This document shows, in pieces, positions 46,396-57,633 of a stretch of 64,000 bases of DNA. Within the stretch, counting starts at the first letter, position 1. Each line of letters opens with the position of its first letter. The notes beneath the pieces are model-generated. The model saw nothing but the letters and a program-made list of their open reading frames with translations, was not told where the DNA came from and did not search any database. This DNA is from Galaxea fascicularis (lineage: Eukaryota; Cnidaria; Anthozoa; Scleractinia; Euphylliidae), in contig OX419342.1 in NCBI GenBank assembly GCA_948470475.1, positions 9,775,683 through 9,839,682 of the forward strand, given 5' to 3'. Position numbers and translations under genes: made by a program.

Positions 46396-47201
46396 TGGAT
46401 TTCTACTATTGATGAGCACAAATTGAAGAGAGTAGGCCGCTTCAAATATCTCGGTAGCTATGTCACCAAGGACTGCAAGTTAGATGATGAGATAACAGCA
46501 CGGATTCAGGCTGCGTCATGTGCGATGGGGAGGCTCAGGGAAAGGGTTTTTGACTGTAGAGATCTGACAGTTGACACTAAACTCAAAGTATACAATCAGT
46601 GCATCATTCCACTAATGATGTATGGAAGTGAAACCTGGACCCTATATCGTCATCACATCAAGCCTCTAAGAACCATCCAGCAGCGGCACCTGGGATTAAT
46701 TCTTAAGATCAGGTGGGATCACTTTGTCACGAACGATGAGGCACTGGATCATGCAAAGTCTACGGATATTGAGATTATTCTTGTTAGGAACAGATTGCGT
46801 TGGTTGGGTCATGTTGCACGTATGCCAGATGTGCGGCCCGTGAAGGCACTTCTCTATGGAGTATTAGAAGAGGGTTCAAGGAGAGTCGTGCGCCCCCTTC
46901 TTAGATATAAGGACACTCTGAGGGACATCCTCAAGCGTGGAACTGCTCTCGGAACATGGAGAGAAATCGTAACTTATCGGCTAGCCTGGCGGAGATTTAC
47001 ATCTGACATTTGTGATAAAATAGAAATTGAGTGACGGAACAGGAATATAGAGAGGAGGGCCAAACGTCACGATAGGGAGAGGAGCAGATAGTATTCTGGA
47101 ATCCTCCCTGGGACTGAACTTATTTTTCACTACAAGAATCTTGTATTCATCTGTAATTTTTTGTGTATTACTCGCATCGGGTTATAGGCGTGTTAATATT
47201 A

Positions 47202-47259
<58 letters not shown>

Positions 47260-47260
47260 G
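46396..47260 (+). mobile_element. LINE 3' fragment with reverse-transcriptase C-terminus
   Basis: An intact frame of about 210 residues (to TGA at 47,032-47,034) contains RFKYLGSYVTKDCKLDDEIT, VYNQCIIPLMMYGSETWTLY and RNRLRWLGHVARMPDVR. These are hallmarks of the thumb and post-RT region of RTE/CR1-like non-LTR elements (F.YLGS, I..RI, LLYG.E.W, LRWLGHV.RM). The catalytic YADD motif is absent because the copy is 5'-truncated. A short 3' region ends in a long TAA/ATT microsatellite (47,200-47,260), the usual tail for this class. Confidence 0.85.
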
Positions 47261-47700
47261 GAGGGACACCTTGTGTGTTGGTACACAACCTAAAGATTCG
47301 AATTCGCGTGCTACTGGGCGCTAGAGAAACTCGTTAAAGCGCGCGGAACCCAACATTTTTGTTGTGTTTTCGTGATGAAAAGAGTCATTTCCTCTCGTTT
47401 TCAGAAGTGCATTAGCTACGAGAGTAATAGATCTTAGAAATTAAGAACAACGGTTATGCATAACGTTGAAATTCTCTCCTGCGGTTTCTCTTGACGTGGG
47501 GAATGTTGCCGTTTTGATTTGGTTGTGAGGTCTCACATGTGAGGAGGTGAGAAATCTTTATGTCTAGGCGTAAACGTGTATGATTTTTGTCATTTTATCC
47601 AGCATGTACTATGTGATTCTTTCTCCTGGCGATTGGTTTAAGTTATTAAGTGCGTTTTTATTGATATATTAGGTGCTATACGCAGCAAAAACGTGGAACG
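47261..47700. promoter_or_regulatory. Likely promoter region of the ankyrin gene
   Basis: The stretch between the LINE tail and the ATG at 47,701 must contain the promoter and leader. No TATA box or other defined element can be pointed to. Confidence 0.3.
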
Positions 47701-50700
47701 ATGGCTGAATCAAGCGAAGAAGAAACTGATTTGCCGCTCAGTTTGTCTGCTAAGAAACGTCGTCGCTGCACGAAAAAATCTCGGATATCATCAGACTCAG
47801 ATGGAGAAGAGCCACAAACAAGTTCATCAAAAAGAGAGTTGGATGGTTCCAAGGATAGGCATAATGACCAAGACAGTCTTGAAGGCGAGCCAAGCAAGCC
47901 ACCATGCCACCTCAAAACCCCTCGTACCTCCGAACGGCTTCGTCAAAAACGATCCAAATCGTTTTCTTTACCCAGCAAAGAAAAGGTTCTGGAGACGATA
48001 TCACCTGGTAGAATTCTAAGCAGCCAGAAAAAAATTAAAGCGTTGAAGCCAAAGAAATTGGTGAACAATTTTTTAAGAGAGTAAGTACAGCGTCATTTTT
48101 AAAAGTTTTGAAGCAGCTCTTACATGGAAGAATCACCCTTAATATAAATTAAGCAAGTGCAATGTGTCGTGACACAAATCGACATGTTCAACGGTAACAT
48201 GGAGTGAACTCAGTCTTAACAGGTGTTACCTGTGCGTGTGATGACCCTTAATGACAGCCCTGCATGGCAAGTCCTTTACCATCTCATTCAAACACTTCAC
48301 TTCTGATGGTTATAAATCCAGGGTTAGGTGGCAACAGTTTAGGAGTAGGCAGAGAAGATACAACTTTTTTTCATGCTATTCATAACATTAATTATTGAGG
48401 TAAGTTCTATTTGAAGTAGGCGGCGAAATCATGTGAAGTAGACGGCGAGTTTCGCTGGCCACCAGCCCTTACTGAAAATGCTGAAATCAACCATGCATGG
48501 AACAGGAAATACATGTGGGTTATCGGTGGATGACATTGGCAGTGTTAGATGATCAAAATAATGGAACTGTCATCATTGACAGAGATTTGTTTATGATCAC
48601 TGTGTATTCATTGTGTTGAATCATAGTTAATCCAGGGGACTGGTTATGAAGCCTGGCAAACATCAAAATGCCAGCCTTTAGTTTCTTGTTTGAGGTTGAA
48701 TTGCACCATCACATGACATTGACTGTGCATACGCCAAGCTTTCATTCCAAAACAATATGGCGGCCATGAACGATTTGTTTTTCTTTGGAGACGACTTTGA
48801 CACTGTTTTGGAAGAAGAAGATGAGCTTGATGAACAGTTTAGAGAAGGTGCTGATGAAGTAAGTATTGGATTCTTTCTTTGCCACCCAAAATTTAGCAAA
48901 AAGCACCATGCTTTGGCGTTCATCTTCTTTCAGCTCCATCGACTATCATCGGGTATCATCGATGGTGCTCTTTTGTAGTGACTTGTGTTATAACGAAATC
49001 CTTACAACTACCAGTATGTGTCATACTGTACTGGCAATGTAATTATTAAGTGATTTCTTATTTTCATTATCTATGCATAGAACTAGACTTTGTAGTATCT
49101 TTTATGACTGATTTCTCAACTGAAAGTAACTTTTGCTTTCAACAGGTTCATCTTGAAGACGCTGTGTGTGAACTGTGCCACAAGAAATGCAAAAGCGAGA
49201 GTGGACTGAAATGACTCAAGACAGTTAGACATGATATGACAGAAGATGCTGAGAAGCAAAATGAAGGAGGACAAGAAAGCTATTTAACTTTTGTAGCTTA
49301 CTTGAGAATTGTTTAAAAATTGATGACACCAAAATCAGAGATGAGCTAAGATCCTACACCTACAACAGTGGTCTACAAAACACATCATCTGAATTCTGTG
49401 ACATTGAATACCTGTATAAACATTTGATTGAGTCTGGAAATGATGAAAGATTTTATTCTTGCCTCTACTCAACCATAGCTCTGAATTCAGTTAAGCATTA
49501 TGAGGGATTATCAAGGAACGCTGCTACGCTACTGACTACCAAGTTTGCTGATCGTATGTTAGCACACAGCAAAGAGAAAATTAAAAGCATTTATACTTGT
49601 GCCCCATTAACTAACCTTTCAGATGAAGAAAAAGCTGGACTACAGTATATTTAGCAATTATTGAATGAGGCTGAGTAGGATATGAAGAATTCTGCAGGTA
49701 GAGGAGGGTGTTATCCATGAAGGCCGAGGTGGATAACATCCTCCGAGATCTGCAGAATTCTTCATATTCTACGAAAGCCAAATTCAATAATTGCCTTATT
49801 ATTCATTCAAAATATTTTCAAACTCTTAAAGGAGAAAATGAGCTTTATTTTTAACAATTTCGCACCCTCCAACAATTTGTAGACCTAAAATAAAATAACA
49901 CAATCTCATCCCCAGCTTTTTTAGGTCAACGGTTCAATAATTTGCAGCAGGTTGCACTTTTGACGTCATTGGTTCAATATGACAAAGTTTCTTCCCAAAT
50001 TTGGTGAACAGCAGCTGGTTATGGTGAATTATGCGTGTGGTTTTAATCAATCAGTGCTTCATAAACTTCTTGCCAAGTGTCCTAGTAAATCATCAGAAAG
50101 TGAGCAGAAAATCTCCATCCTTAAGGCTGGGAAATTAGAAGACAAGAATGCCATTGAATGCCAGAAGTTAAGTTAACTTCATCCTTAAATTGTGGTGGTT
50201 TGTGGGCAAGTACAAAAAATGCTCAATCAATTTTTAAGAAAACTGAAGATTATTTCAGGGATGCCACTTCAAAGACTAGTGTGCACAATAATTATTGCTT
50301 TTGCTTGTATAATATCAAGATCTGTTCATGATGGTGAAGTTGTCTCAGCATACAATTCAATGTTATCCAATTCTGAACTGATAATCAATAGTAGTGTTGC
50401 CAAAGATGTTATGCACAACAGCAAGGGCATTCATTTCCTTTTATGAAAGACATTATCCAGAAACATATAAGATTAGATAGAAACAAATGAAATCAAAAGC
50501 ACTTCACAAGGATATTTAGGCAGAGCCTCACATGAGTATGATCAACTAAGGCAAAGCTGAACTCTGAAAATCATCATGCAATAGACAATATTATTTTATT
50601 TGTGACACCTTGACCAAATCACATCCATAATTATTATTGTTGTTAAAGAGTGGTAGCACAAGTTTGCTTGTACTTCAAAACAATAACATCCATATGTGCA

Positions 50701-53700
50701 AGTTGGAATATTTGTATAGAAAAATTACATGTCTATATATATAACAAACAATGTATATTTGTTCACTTATAGAAGAATGGAATAGAACTTCATCTAGCTA
50801 TTCTTAGTTCAGAGACAACAGCAGTAGCTGGTCAACCAGCATGCGTGTTACAATGTATAATTATCTTAAATATCTGGGACAACTGTTGTACTGAAATGCT
50901 ACACACTGTACAAGTTGGTGATTGTTGTTTCTGTCTCTTTGGTACTGGGTCATTGACCCATGTTCTGTCTCTGTCTTTCCTTCCACGCAACCTCCCAGAC
51001 TGACAGGAGATGCCACGTCGTACTCGGGTGTGTCGAAAACGAAGACCCAAAAACGAAGACCAAAGACCGAAGACCCACTGGTCTAAAACGAAGACCCACT
51101 GGTCTAAAACGAAGACCCTGTGATCTAAAACGAAGACCCACTGGTCTAAAACGAAGACCCACCGGTTTTTAGCTCGTGGAGAGCTATCAGGGATGGCTGG
51201 GGAATTTGGCGTAAACAATAGACAATTTGTAATCGATTTCCGATTGTCTCAAATTCGGCAGGCGCATTCATACATTCGTTAAATGGTCGTTAAGAATAAT
51301 ACTCTTATTCGGCTAAAAATTGACACGTGTTGTACCGACTGAGATAAAGTAACTGTCAAGTTTGTTGTGCGCTCAGATGACGTCTTAATTTATGCGCTAC
51401 AGAAATGAGAGCAATTTGGCTTTATGTACAGTCTTTCCCTGAACAATTAAAAGCATCCTGTGGTAAGCTCATGGAGTGAGTAAGATAATGTTCATTGGTA
51501 GCCGAATAAGAGTATTATTCTTAACGACCATTTAACGAATGTATGAATGCGCCTGCCGAATTTGAGACAATCGGAAATCGATTACAAATTGTCTATTGTT
51601 TACGCCAAATTCCCCAGCCATCCCCGATAGCTCTCCACGAGCTAAAAACCGGTGGGTCTTCGTTTTAGACCAGTGGGTCTTCGTTTTAGATCACAGGGTC
51701 TTCGTTTTAGACCAGTGGGTCTTCGTTTTAGACCACAGGGTCTTCGTTTTAGACCACAGGGTCTTCGTTTTAGACCAGTGGGTCTTCGTTTTAGACCACA
51801 GGGTCTTCGTTTTAGACCACAGGGTCTTCGTTTTAGACCAGTGGGTCTTCGTTTTAGACCAGTGGGTCTTCGGTCTTCGGTCTTCGTTTTTGGGTCTTCG
51901 TTTTCGACACACCCCGTCGTACTCTGATGGTGTTGTTGTTGTAGCCAAACATCTTTACGTCAGGGTTGTCAGTTCTTCTCCCTAGCTTTCTTTGGTCCCC
52001 AAAGCATTCTTCTAAAGGACCTTGGCAGAACCTCTCAGTTAAGACATACTCCACACCTTCACTCAGAAGAAACTTTGTTGCCTCTACAACTCAACAGGCT
52101 GAGATCTGAGGGCCTTCATAAGTCTGCCAGGATAAGAACATCCTGCTCCTGAGTGAAGTCACCCGGGTGTTGGGTGGTGCTGTCCTTCCAATCCCTCAAA
52201 TAGCCAAGGAAATCATTGGTCAACCAAAGAAATCTTGGATCATCCAATGATCTATATGGTGCAAGAAATGGTTTCCTTTTCCTCTGATGCTCAGTTGTGC
52301 TGTGCACATTGATTGAGACAATCAAAATTTAAGAATCCACCATTTCACACAGCTTTGATGTTCCTGTTGCATCTGGAGGACCAAATGACTTCAGCACAGC
52401 TGCCACAGTAGAACTCAGTATCTGGGCTGCTAGACTTATATGCATGGTTGAGTAGGAATTCAGCTTAATGTGATCGTAAGTTAATCTGGGCATCAACTTC
52501 AAACCATTCTTGACATCTTGGTAAAACAGCTGAACTGTATATTTCCACAGCACATAGTTTCTGTCATTCCACATGTACCTAAGCAGAAATTGTTTCACAA
52601 AATAATTTTAATGATTGTACAACATGACAGTGCTCAACGTGATGCTCCACAATCAATTGTTACCCGGTCATATGCTACTGTTTATCTCTTGCTACAATGT
52701 CATGTGACTTTGAAAAACAAAAACCTTGATCTCTTTGATATTTGCCGGGCTTCATAACCAGTCCCCTCAATTAACTATGGTTGAATCCCTGAAATATGGA
52801 TTGAGTTCAAATCCTGTTGTGTGCTGGTTAAGTTACTGGCAAACATTTGCAGAAAAGAAGTGGTCTCCTAATAATGCTCTCAAAATGCCATGTGCAGTAT
52901 TATTTTGATGCATAAAAAAATTGCAAATCTTTGTGCAGGTACAGAATTCTTTGTCATACAGAAAGGAATTGGTGGGCAGGGGGGTGGCAATTGTACTGTA
53001 GTGTGCAGTAGTATGGTTGGCATAAAGGAGGTTAATAATTCTTAAAAATATCATTGATTCTGTTCCCTCAAGAAGTGCTACAGTTGTGATCTCTGTGCTT
53101 AGAAAAGTTTCCAAACTATTACCTCTCATTAGGGACCTTCTTGTTCAGAAAAAATATGTTTTCCTATGACCTACATGTAGCAAGCTTTGTTTTATTAAGG
53201 CCAAAAAGTTGACTCATTGTTACTTGTTAGAGCTACATGTAACAAGGCATGTTCTTTACAGGCGCTCTTCATATGTCAGCCGTGGAGAGGGATGCTATGA
53301 CTCTGATGACAGTGGTATGTCAGATTTTATCAATGATGATGATGATGATGATGATGATGAAGATTGCGAAGATGATTCAGAGGAAAGTGGCTGCAGTGAC
53401 AGCACTAAGAAGGACTCTGGAACCTGCAGCACAAAAAGGAATGTTAATCTGAGCAAAAAGAAAAGGTTGGAAGGTCTTTCAGAGAGTAACGATGAAGACA
53501 GCAGCAATGATGAAAAGAAATCTGAGGAGAGAATGCCACGCAATAATGCAACTGCAAATGTCAGTGATTCAGATGAGAACTTTGTAATCAGGAACAAAAG
53601 TAATAAACGCAGAAAGATTATCCACTATAGTGATTCAGACATAGATGTAAATCTTTCTACAAGCCAGCAAAAGGGTTTAAATTCTTGTAGGGAAGATGTC

Positions 53701-56687
53701 GATAATGACAGACAGAACTCTGACAGTGATGATTCACAAAATGTTGCTAAGAATTGCGTGTTGAACAAGGTATCAGCCTCTTTAAGGCCAAGATCTAAAA
53801 GAGTACAAAACCTCACGCAACGGCATGAGGACAAAAATCGAAGAATGTTTAGTACTTTGCTAAAGAAAAGGCAGACTGCAAAAGTGGATCCTAAAAAGAG
53901 ACTTGACACAAAACAGTTTTCTGACAATGAACGTGATGAAACACCTAGCAGCAGTTTGTCAAGTTCAGAGGATGAACGTGATCCTTTTCAAGAGGCAGAG
54001 GCACTTTTTATGCACAGCAGTGAGCTTGAGGAAGATGATGATGACAGGAACTTTATAGATGATGATGAGCAGTCGTCTAACGAGGGGATGAATTCTGATG
54101 GTGCATCACAGTTTCTTAAGCTTTTGGACATGTTTACAGGCAAACCGAAAAATGAAGATGCTAAAGAATTGAAAACCCAATCTCATGACTCAGATAACAA
54201 TAGATTTAAAAGGATGAGGAGGAGGAGAAAGAGATGTCAAAGGAAAGTGTCACAGTGGCGGCGTATTAAGATAGATGATGACAGTGAGGATAGTGATAAT
54301 GTGAATAATGCAAGTGACTCTAATAGACATTCACCTCTTCATGTTGCTATTCTTGAGAACAACTTTGATTTGGTCAACAAACTGGTTAAAGAAGATTCTG
54401 ATTGTGTTTATGAGCTTGGTTACAGAAAGAGAACTGCATTGCACTTAGCAGCATTAGAAGAAAGAGTAGACCTTGTGAAGTTGCTGCTTGAGCATGGTGC
54501 TGATCGCACTGCCCTCGACTGCTATCATCTTCCTGCCATTGCTTATGCAGCTGGTGGGCATCCAGACTGCATGCGATTGTTGCTTGATCATGCCAATATT
54601 AAATATATTAGCAAGAGTATGAATGAGAATCTTCAAGGAATGAATTTGTTGCATTTTGCGATTGGCGAGAATAGAGATGGTTTGGAGTGTGATAACAGAG
54701 CAAGATGCCTGGAACTTCTATTTAGTCATGATAAGAAGGTCTGTTCTAAGTTGCTGGCGGAGAGGGATGCTCGGATGTTCACTCCTTTGGTTGCTGGTGT
54801 TTATGCTGGACAACACAAGGTGAGAGATAAACATTGTAACTGGCAACATTTTAGTTGTCTAGCTAATTTACTATACATACTGTAATTTATTTGAAATGGA
54901 GTACAGCATGTACATGTAGGCTGCCAAATCAAGTTCTCTTGAGTTGCTTCAGGTTACAAGCGGCCACAGTGTATCATCCGAAAGTGTTAAAAATTTAAAG
55001 TGAACAGAAGGCTTAATTGTGAGAATAGCTGTGCTGAACAGTCTCATTTTCAGGGCCATTTTAAGCAGATAATGCTCTCCGGCAAATTTTCGACCCCAGG
55101 TTGAAATTTACTGTACCATAATATTATAATCACAACAAAATTTTTCAGCCTGGGCTGAAACTCGCTGTGTAATCAGCCCCTTAATTTTACAGAATTTTTT
55201 GACCCACCAGCTACTGGATCATTGAACAACTTAATTAATATGCTCACATATACTTGAGAATAAATAAGTTGTTTGTCTTGCTAACTGAGTTCAAGGTCTG
55301 TACTGTAACTTATGGAGCAGGTTTTTTGCCATTCACGTATGGCAGAAAGGTGAAGCGTGCCGGCCATAGATCAATGGGAAAAGAATGAGGATCCGTAACT
55401 TATAGAACAGACTGAGAAAATGGGATTAGTAAGATACATGTATGTTACAGGTTAAATTTGATCTCAGGTCATTTTTTATTTAACCCAGGTCAAAATGAAA
55501 TTCCATGTCTCCTAACCCTAATTTATTATTCATGAGAAGACAAAGGAATTTCATTTTGACCTACTTTAGGTTAAATCAAAAATGACCTGAGATCAAATTT
55601 AACCTGTAACATATACATGTTTACGTAGATTAATTGGGTGCACAGAAAAAGAAACTTTCAAAGTTAATGGGCCATACAGTAGAATATGACCCACAAAATT
55701 GACCAGTCATAGCATTTGTACTAACTAAGGGATATAATAATTCTGTGTAAGCAAAAAGAGCAGAATAGAGAGTGAGCGTAATCTAAAACGTAAGTGTTTG
55801 AAGGTACATGTATTCTGAGAGCATGCTGCTATTGCACAGTTCAATAAAATTATAGGTTTGCTGTTACATGTTTGTTATCAATAAAAAAAAAATCTCTACA
55901 GCTGTTGGTAGGGATTCTTTGGCTCAACACAAGCACTTTTAGTATGTACTTACATGTAACTCAAGAGATCACTTTGTTTGCACCTGCATTCTGTTGGAAA
56001 GGTTGCAGTTGAACCACTCATTGGTACATGACTAACTACATTATTTCAGACACACTTGCAAAAAATAATTAATAATCTAACAGTGATACAGCCAAAAGTG
56101 GGGCCAGAGGTGCTCTGTTTAAAGTAAATTTGGGTTGATACAGCTCAGGGCTGTCATAACTTTGACGTACTGTGGGTGGGGACATACAATGTACCAAAAA
56201 TAGCTGGGGATTCTAGTTGTCGTAGTATATAAAAAATACTCTAGCCCAAAAGATGAGGAGGAAGATCCCAGGCCCCTGGCCCTTAATGACAGCCCTGTAC
56301 AGCTGTACAGCTGTAGTTACATGTATGTAGTATGTCGTACTGTATCATGCACATCATACATGAAGTTAAAGTAGTGCTAGCTTACTACAGCTGTATGCTT
56401 ATTCTGTTTGAGGATGATAGTGCATTGTAGTAATGGTGGTGATGATGATGGTGATGACAATGAGAAAGTGACTTTTTTATTTTGTTTGCAGTGTGTGCAA
56501 GTCTTGCTGAAGATTGGAGCAAATGCACTAGCTTTTAAAACAGATGACGGTGGAAACTTATTGCATTTCGCTGTGGAATGTGCCTCACATTTTAAGGCTG
56601 CATGGGAAGGTGAGAGGGACACCTCACATTGCCTGAGAGAACTACTAAAATCAATGAAGGTCCTTGTTAATGATGCTGATGATCACG
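47701..56687 (+). CDS. Acidic nuclear-type ankyrin-repeat protein (5' part of gene)
   Basis: Exons: 47701-48080 (ATG start), 53262-54819, 56492-56687; phases 2/1, 0/0, then 1, all consistent. Residues 1-127 are charged with Lys/Arg-rich patches ([12 protein letters not shown]) that look like nuclear localisation signals. Exon 2 begins with Ser/Asp/Glu-rich sequence, including an Asp tract encoded by a GAT microsatellite (53,334-53,360), and blocks such as [11 protein letters not shown] basic stretch [12 protein letters not shown] follows, then at least five ankyrin-type repeats ([81 protein letters not shown]). The acidic and basic blocks suit a chromatin or nuclear scaffold factor with an ankyrin interaction surface. 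I cannot name the orthologue. The 3' end was not found and presumably lies beyond 64,000. Confidence 0.75.
48757..50446 (+). pseudogene. Zinc-finger transposon-like pseudogene in intron 1
   Basis: Exon 1 (48757-48858) encodes [20 protein letters not shown] and ends at GTAAGT. Exon 2 begins after TTTCAACAG at 49,146 in phase with [20 protein letters not shown], a C2H2-finger start. A TGA (49,212) falls between the Cys pair and the following His. After a frameshift near 49,280-49,300 the protein-like frame continues with [34 protein letters not shown] and [10 protein letters not shown]. Beyond an inserted hairpin element it resumes with [18 protein letters not shown]. Stops, a frameshift and an insertion make it dead. 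The short acidic N-terminus plus a single finger is a pattern I recall from uncharacterised cnidarian repeat proteins. Confidence 0.55.
49654..49794. mobile_element. Hairpin element inserted in the pseudogene
   Basis: GCAATTATTGAAT at the left is mirrored by ATTCAATAATTGC at the right. The arms of about 60 bases share GATATGAAGAATTCTGCAG and GAGGGTGTTATCCA. It splits the zinc-finger pseudogene. A longer element extending to about 49,975 is possible. Confidence 0.55.
50860..52598 (-). pseudogene. P-element (THAP9-like) transposase relic
   Basis: Minus-strand pieces in order: [40 protein letters not shown] and [18 protein letters not shown], then an in-frame TAA at about 52,330; [20 protein letters not shown] and [20 protein letters not shown]; after frameshifts [40 protein letters not shown]; and beyond the foldback insertion [20 protein letters not shown]. 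The order SY..M.V.LA..VLS, R..TEH..KR.PF, LTER..QD.LE..FG..R, DNP....F.YN matches the C-terminal half of P-element/THAP9 transposases. The N-terminal THAP finger and GTP-binding region were not found. The copy is degraded and cannot be active. Confidence 0.75.
51026..51914. mobile_element. Foldback element with 21-bp tandem repeats, 10-bp TSD
   Basis: Begins GGGTGTGTCGAAAACG and ends with its exact complement. It is flanked by the exact 10-base repeat CGTCGTACTC (51,016-51,025 and 51,915-51,924). Each arm carries tandem 21-bp units (GGTCTTCGTTTTAGACCAGT plus one base, alternating with a GATCACAG/GACCACAG version): about five in the left arm and about twelve in the right. Inside these, arms of about 170 bases (AGCTCGTGGAGAGCTATC to TCTTATTCGGCTA) are also inverted, around a unique centre (51,325-51,485). 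It interrupts the P-element transposase reading frame. The duplication length fits a Mutator-like mobiliser, but no transposase is encoded. Confidence 0.8.
52599..53261. other. Remainder of ankyrin intron 1
   Basis: No exon or paired repeat identified between the transposase relic and the acceptor TTCTTTACAG at 53,252-53,261. Confidence 0.4.
54820..56491. other. Ankyrin intron 2 with a hairpin MITE
   Basis: No exon seen apart from the flanking ones. It contains the hairpin element listed at 55,434-55,622 and a repeat containing CCCTTAATGACAGCCCTG (56,279-56,296) that recurs at 48,247 and, inverted, at about 56,798. Confidence 0.4.
55434..55622. mobile_element. Hairpin MITE (GTTACAGGTTAAATTTG family)
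   Basis: The left arm ACATGTATGTTACAGGTTAA and onward is mirrored at the right (AACCTGTAACATATACATGT) over about 70 bases, including GATCTCAGGTCATTTTT and AGGTCAAAATGAAATTCC words in both arms. The loop is about 45 bases. No clear target duplication. Confidence 0.6.
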
Positions 56688-57204
56688 GTAAGTTTGTACA
56701 GAGGGGATTGTAGTTGCAGTGCACTTTACTCTTAGGAACAAGGGGACATCAACCATTGTATAATAATAATCAAGGGTTTCACAGGGTTTCACAGGGCTGT
56801 CATTAAGGGCCAGGGGCCGGGGATTTTCCCCTTGTATTTTGAAGTATATCCCCGGCTACTTTGATATAAAACCAGCATGTTGACTTCACTACAGCAACTC
56901 AAATCCCCGGCTATTTTTTTGTATATCCCCATCTACTTCAAAAATTATTGACAACCCTGGTTTCAATAAGTTTTTAAATAGCCGTCTGAGCTTGATAAAG
57001 TAAGCGGCGACCTGATTAATTTTTTTTAATCATTAATTTTTAGTGAAATCTATACAAAGTAGGCGGCGGTGAGAGGTAAATTCTGACAAACTAGGCGGCG
57101 ATTTTTGCCAGGTGCCGGCTTCTAATGAAACCCCTGATAATAATAATAATAATGATTATTAATGATGGTAATGGTGTAAATGCCCGTGAGAGTGATGATA
57201 TGCT
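56688..57204. repeat. Degenerate intronic repeat
   Basis: Contains GGGCTGTCATTAAGGGCCAG (complement of words at 48,247 and 56,279) and several ATCCCCGGCTA/TATCCCCATCTA units, ending AAACCCCTGATAATAATAA. It looks like a composite of old interspersed repeats; no exon was found. Confidence 0.4.
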
Positions 57205-57330
57205 AGTCGCTTGGCAACGGGCAAAAGGACAACTGAAAAGAAATCAGAGTCCCAGGCAGGAATCGAACCTACAACCTCCGTAACACCGGTCGGATGCTCT
57301 AACCACTGAGCTACAGGAACCCCTGGTGAG
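57205..57330 (-). mobile_element. tRNA-derived SINE
   Basis: Minus strand: TGTAGCTCAGTGGTTAGAGC (D arm) and GTAGGTTCGATTCCTGC (T arm) with loop position GGT, then a body with AGATTTCTTTTCAGTTGTCC and CGTTGCCAAGCGACTAGC. The anticodon arm does not form a normal five-pair stem with a seven-base loop. It matches the palindromic copy at 57,470-57,592. Confidence 0.6.
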
Positions 57331-57469
57331 CTAGGTTGTTTATCTAGGTTCTTATACAAAGTGTCCCACTGTGGTCTGTGGGCTCGACAATGTAAATGTG
57401 AATCAGACATGATGATGATTATTAATGATGGTTATGGTGTAATATGCCTGTGAGAGTGATGATAATTAT

Positions 57470-57591
57470 GCTAGTCGCTTGGCAACGGGCGAAAGGACAA
57501 CTGAAAAGAAATCAGAGGTTGTAGGTTCGATTCCTGCCTGGGACTCTGATTTCTTTTCAGTTGTCCTTTCGCCCGTTGCCAAGCGACTAGC

Positions 57592-57592
<1 letters not shown>
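57470..57592. repeat. Palindrome made of two SINE ends
   Basis: Arms of about 46 bases (GCTAGTCGCTTGGCAACGGG and onward, and its complement ending CGTTGCCAAGCGACTAGC) are essentially perfect inverted repeats around a centre of about 30 bases holding the SINE T arm (GTAGGTTCGATTCCTGC). The arms are the SINE body also present at 57,205-57,260. An ATA microsatellite follows (57,594-57,631). Confidence 0.7.

Positions 57593-57631
<39 letters not shown>

Positions 57632-57633
<2 letters not shown>

Noticed and set aside
51040..51900. CRISPR-like array
   Set aside because: The units are contiguous with no unique spacers, lie in inverted arms of a foldback element, and the genome is an animal's.
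51596..51985. Open frames with heptapeptide repeats across the 21-bp array, on both strands
   Set aside because: The frames are open only because a stop-free 21-base unit repeats; they end at the foldback boundary and have no host-like context.
53249..53597. Poly-Met and poly-Ser open frames in exon 2 of the ankyrin gene
   Set aside because: These are alternate-frame readings of the GAT microsatellite that encodes the Asp tract.
57241..57320. Functional tRNA gene on the minus strand
   Set aside because: The anticodon arm is malformed, and the head is fused to a SINE body repeated nearby.
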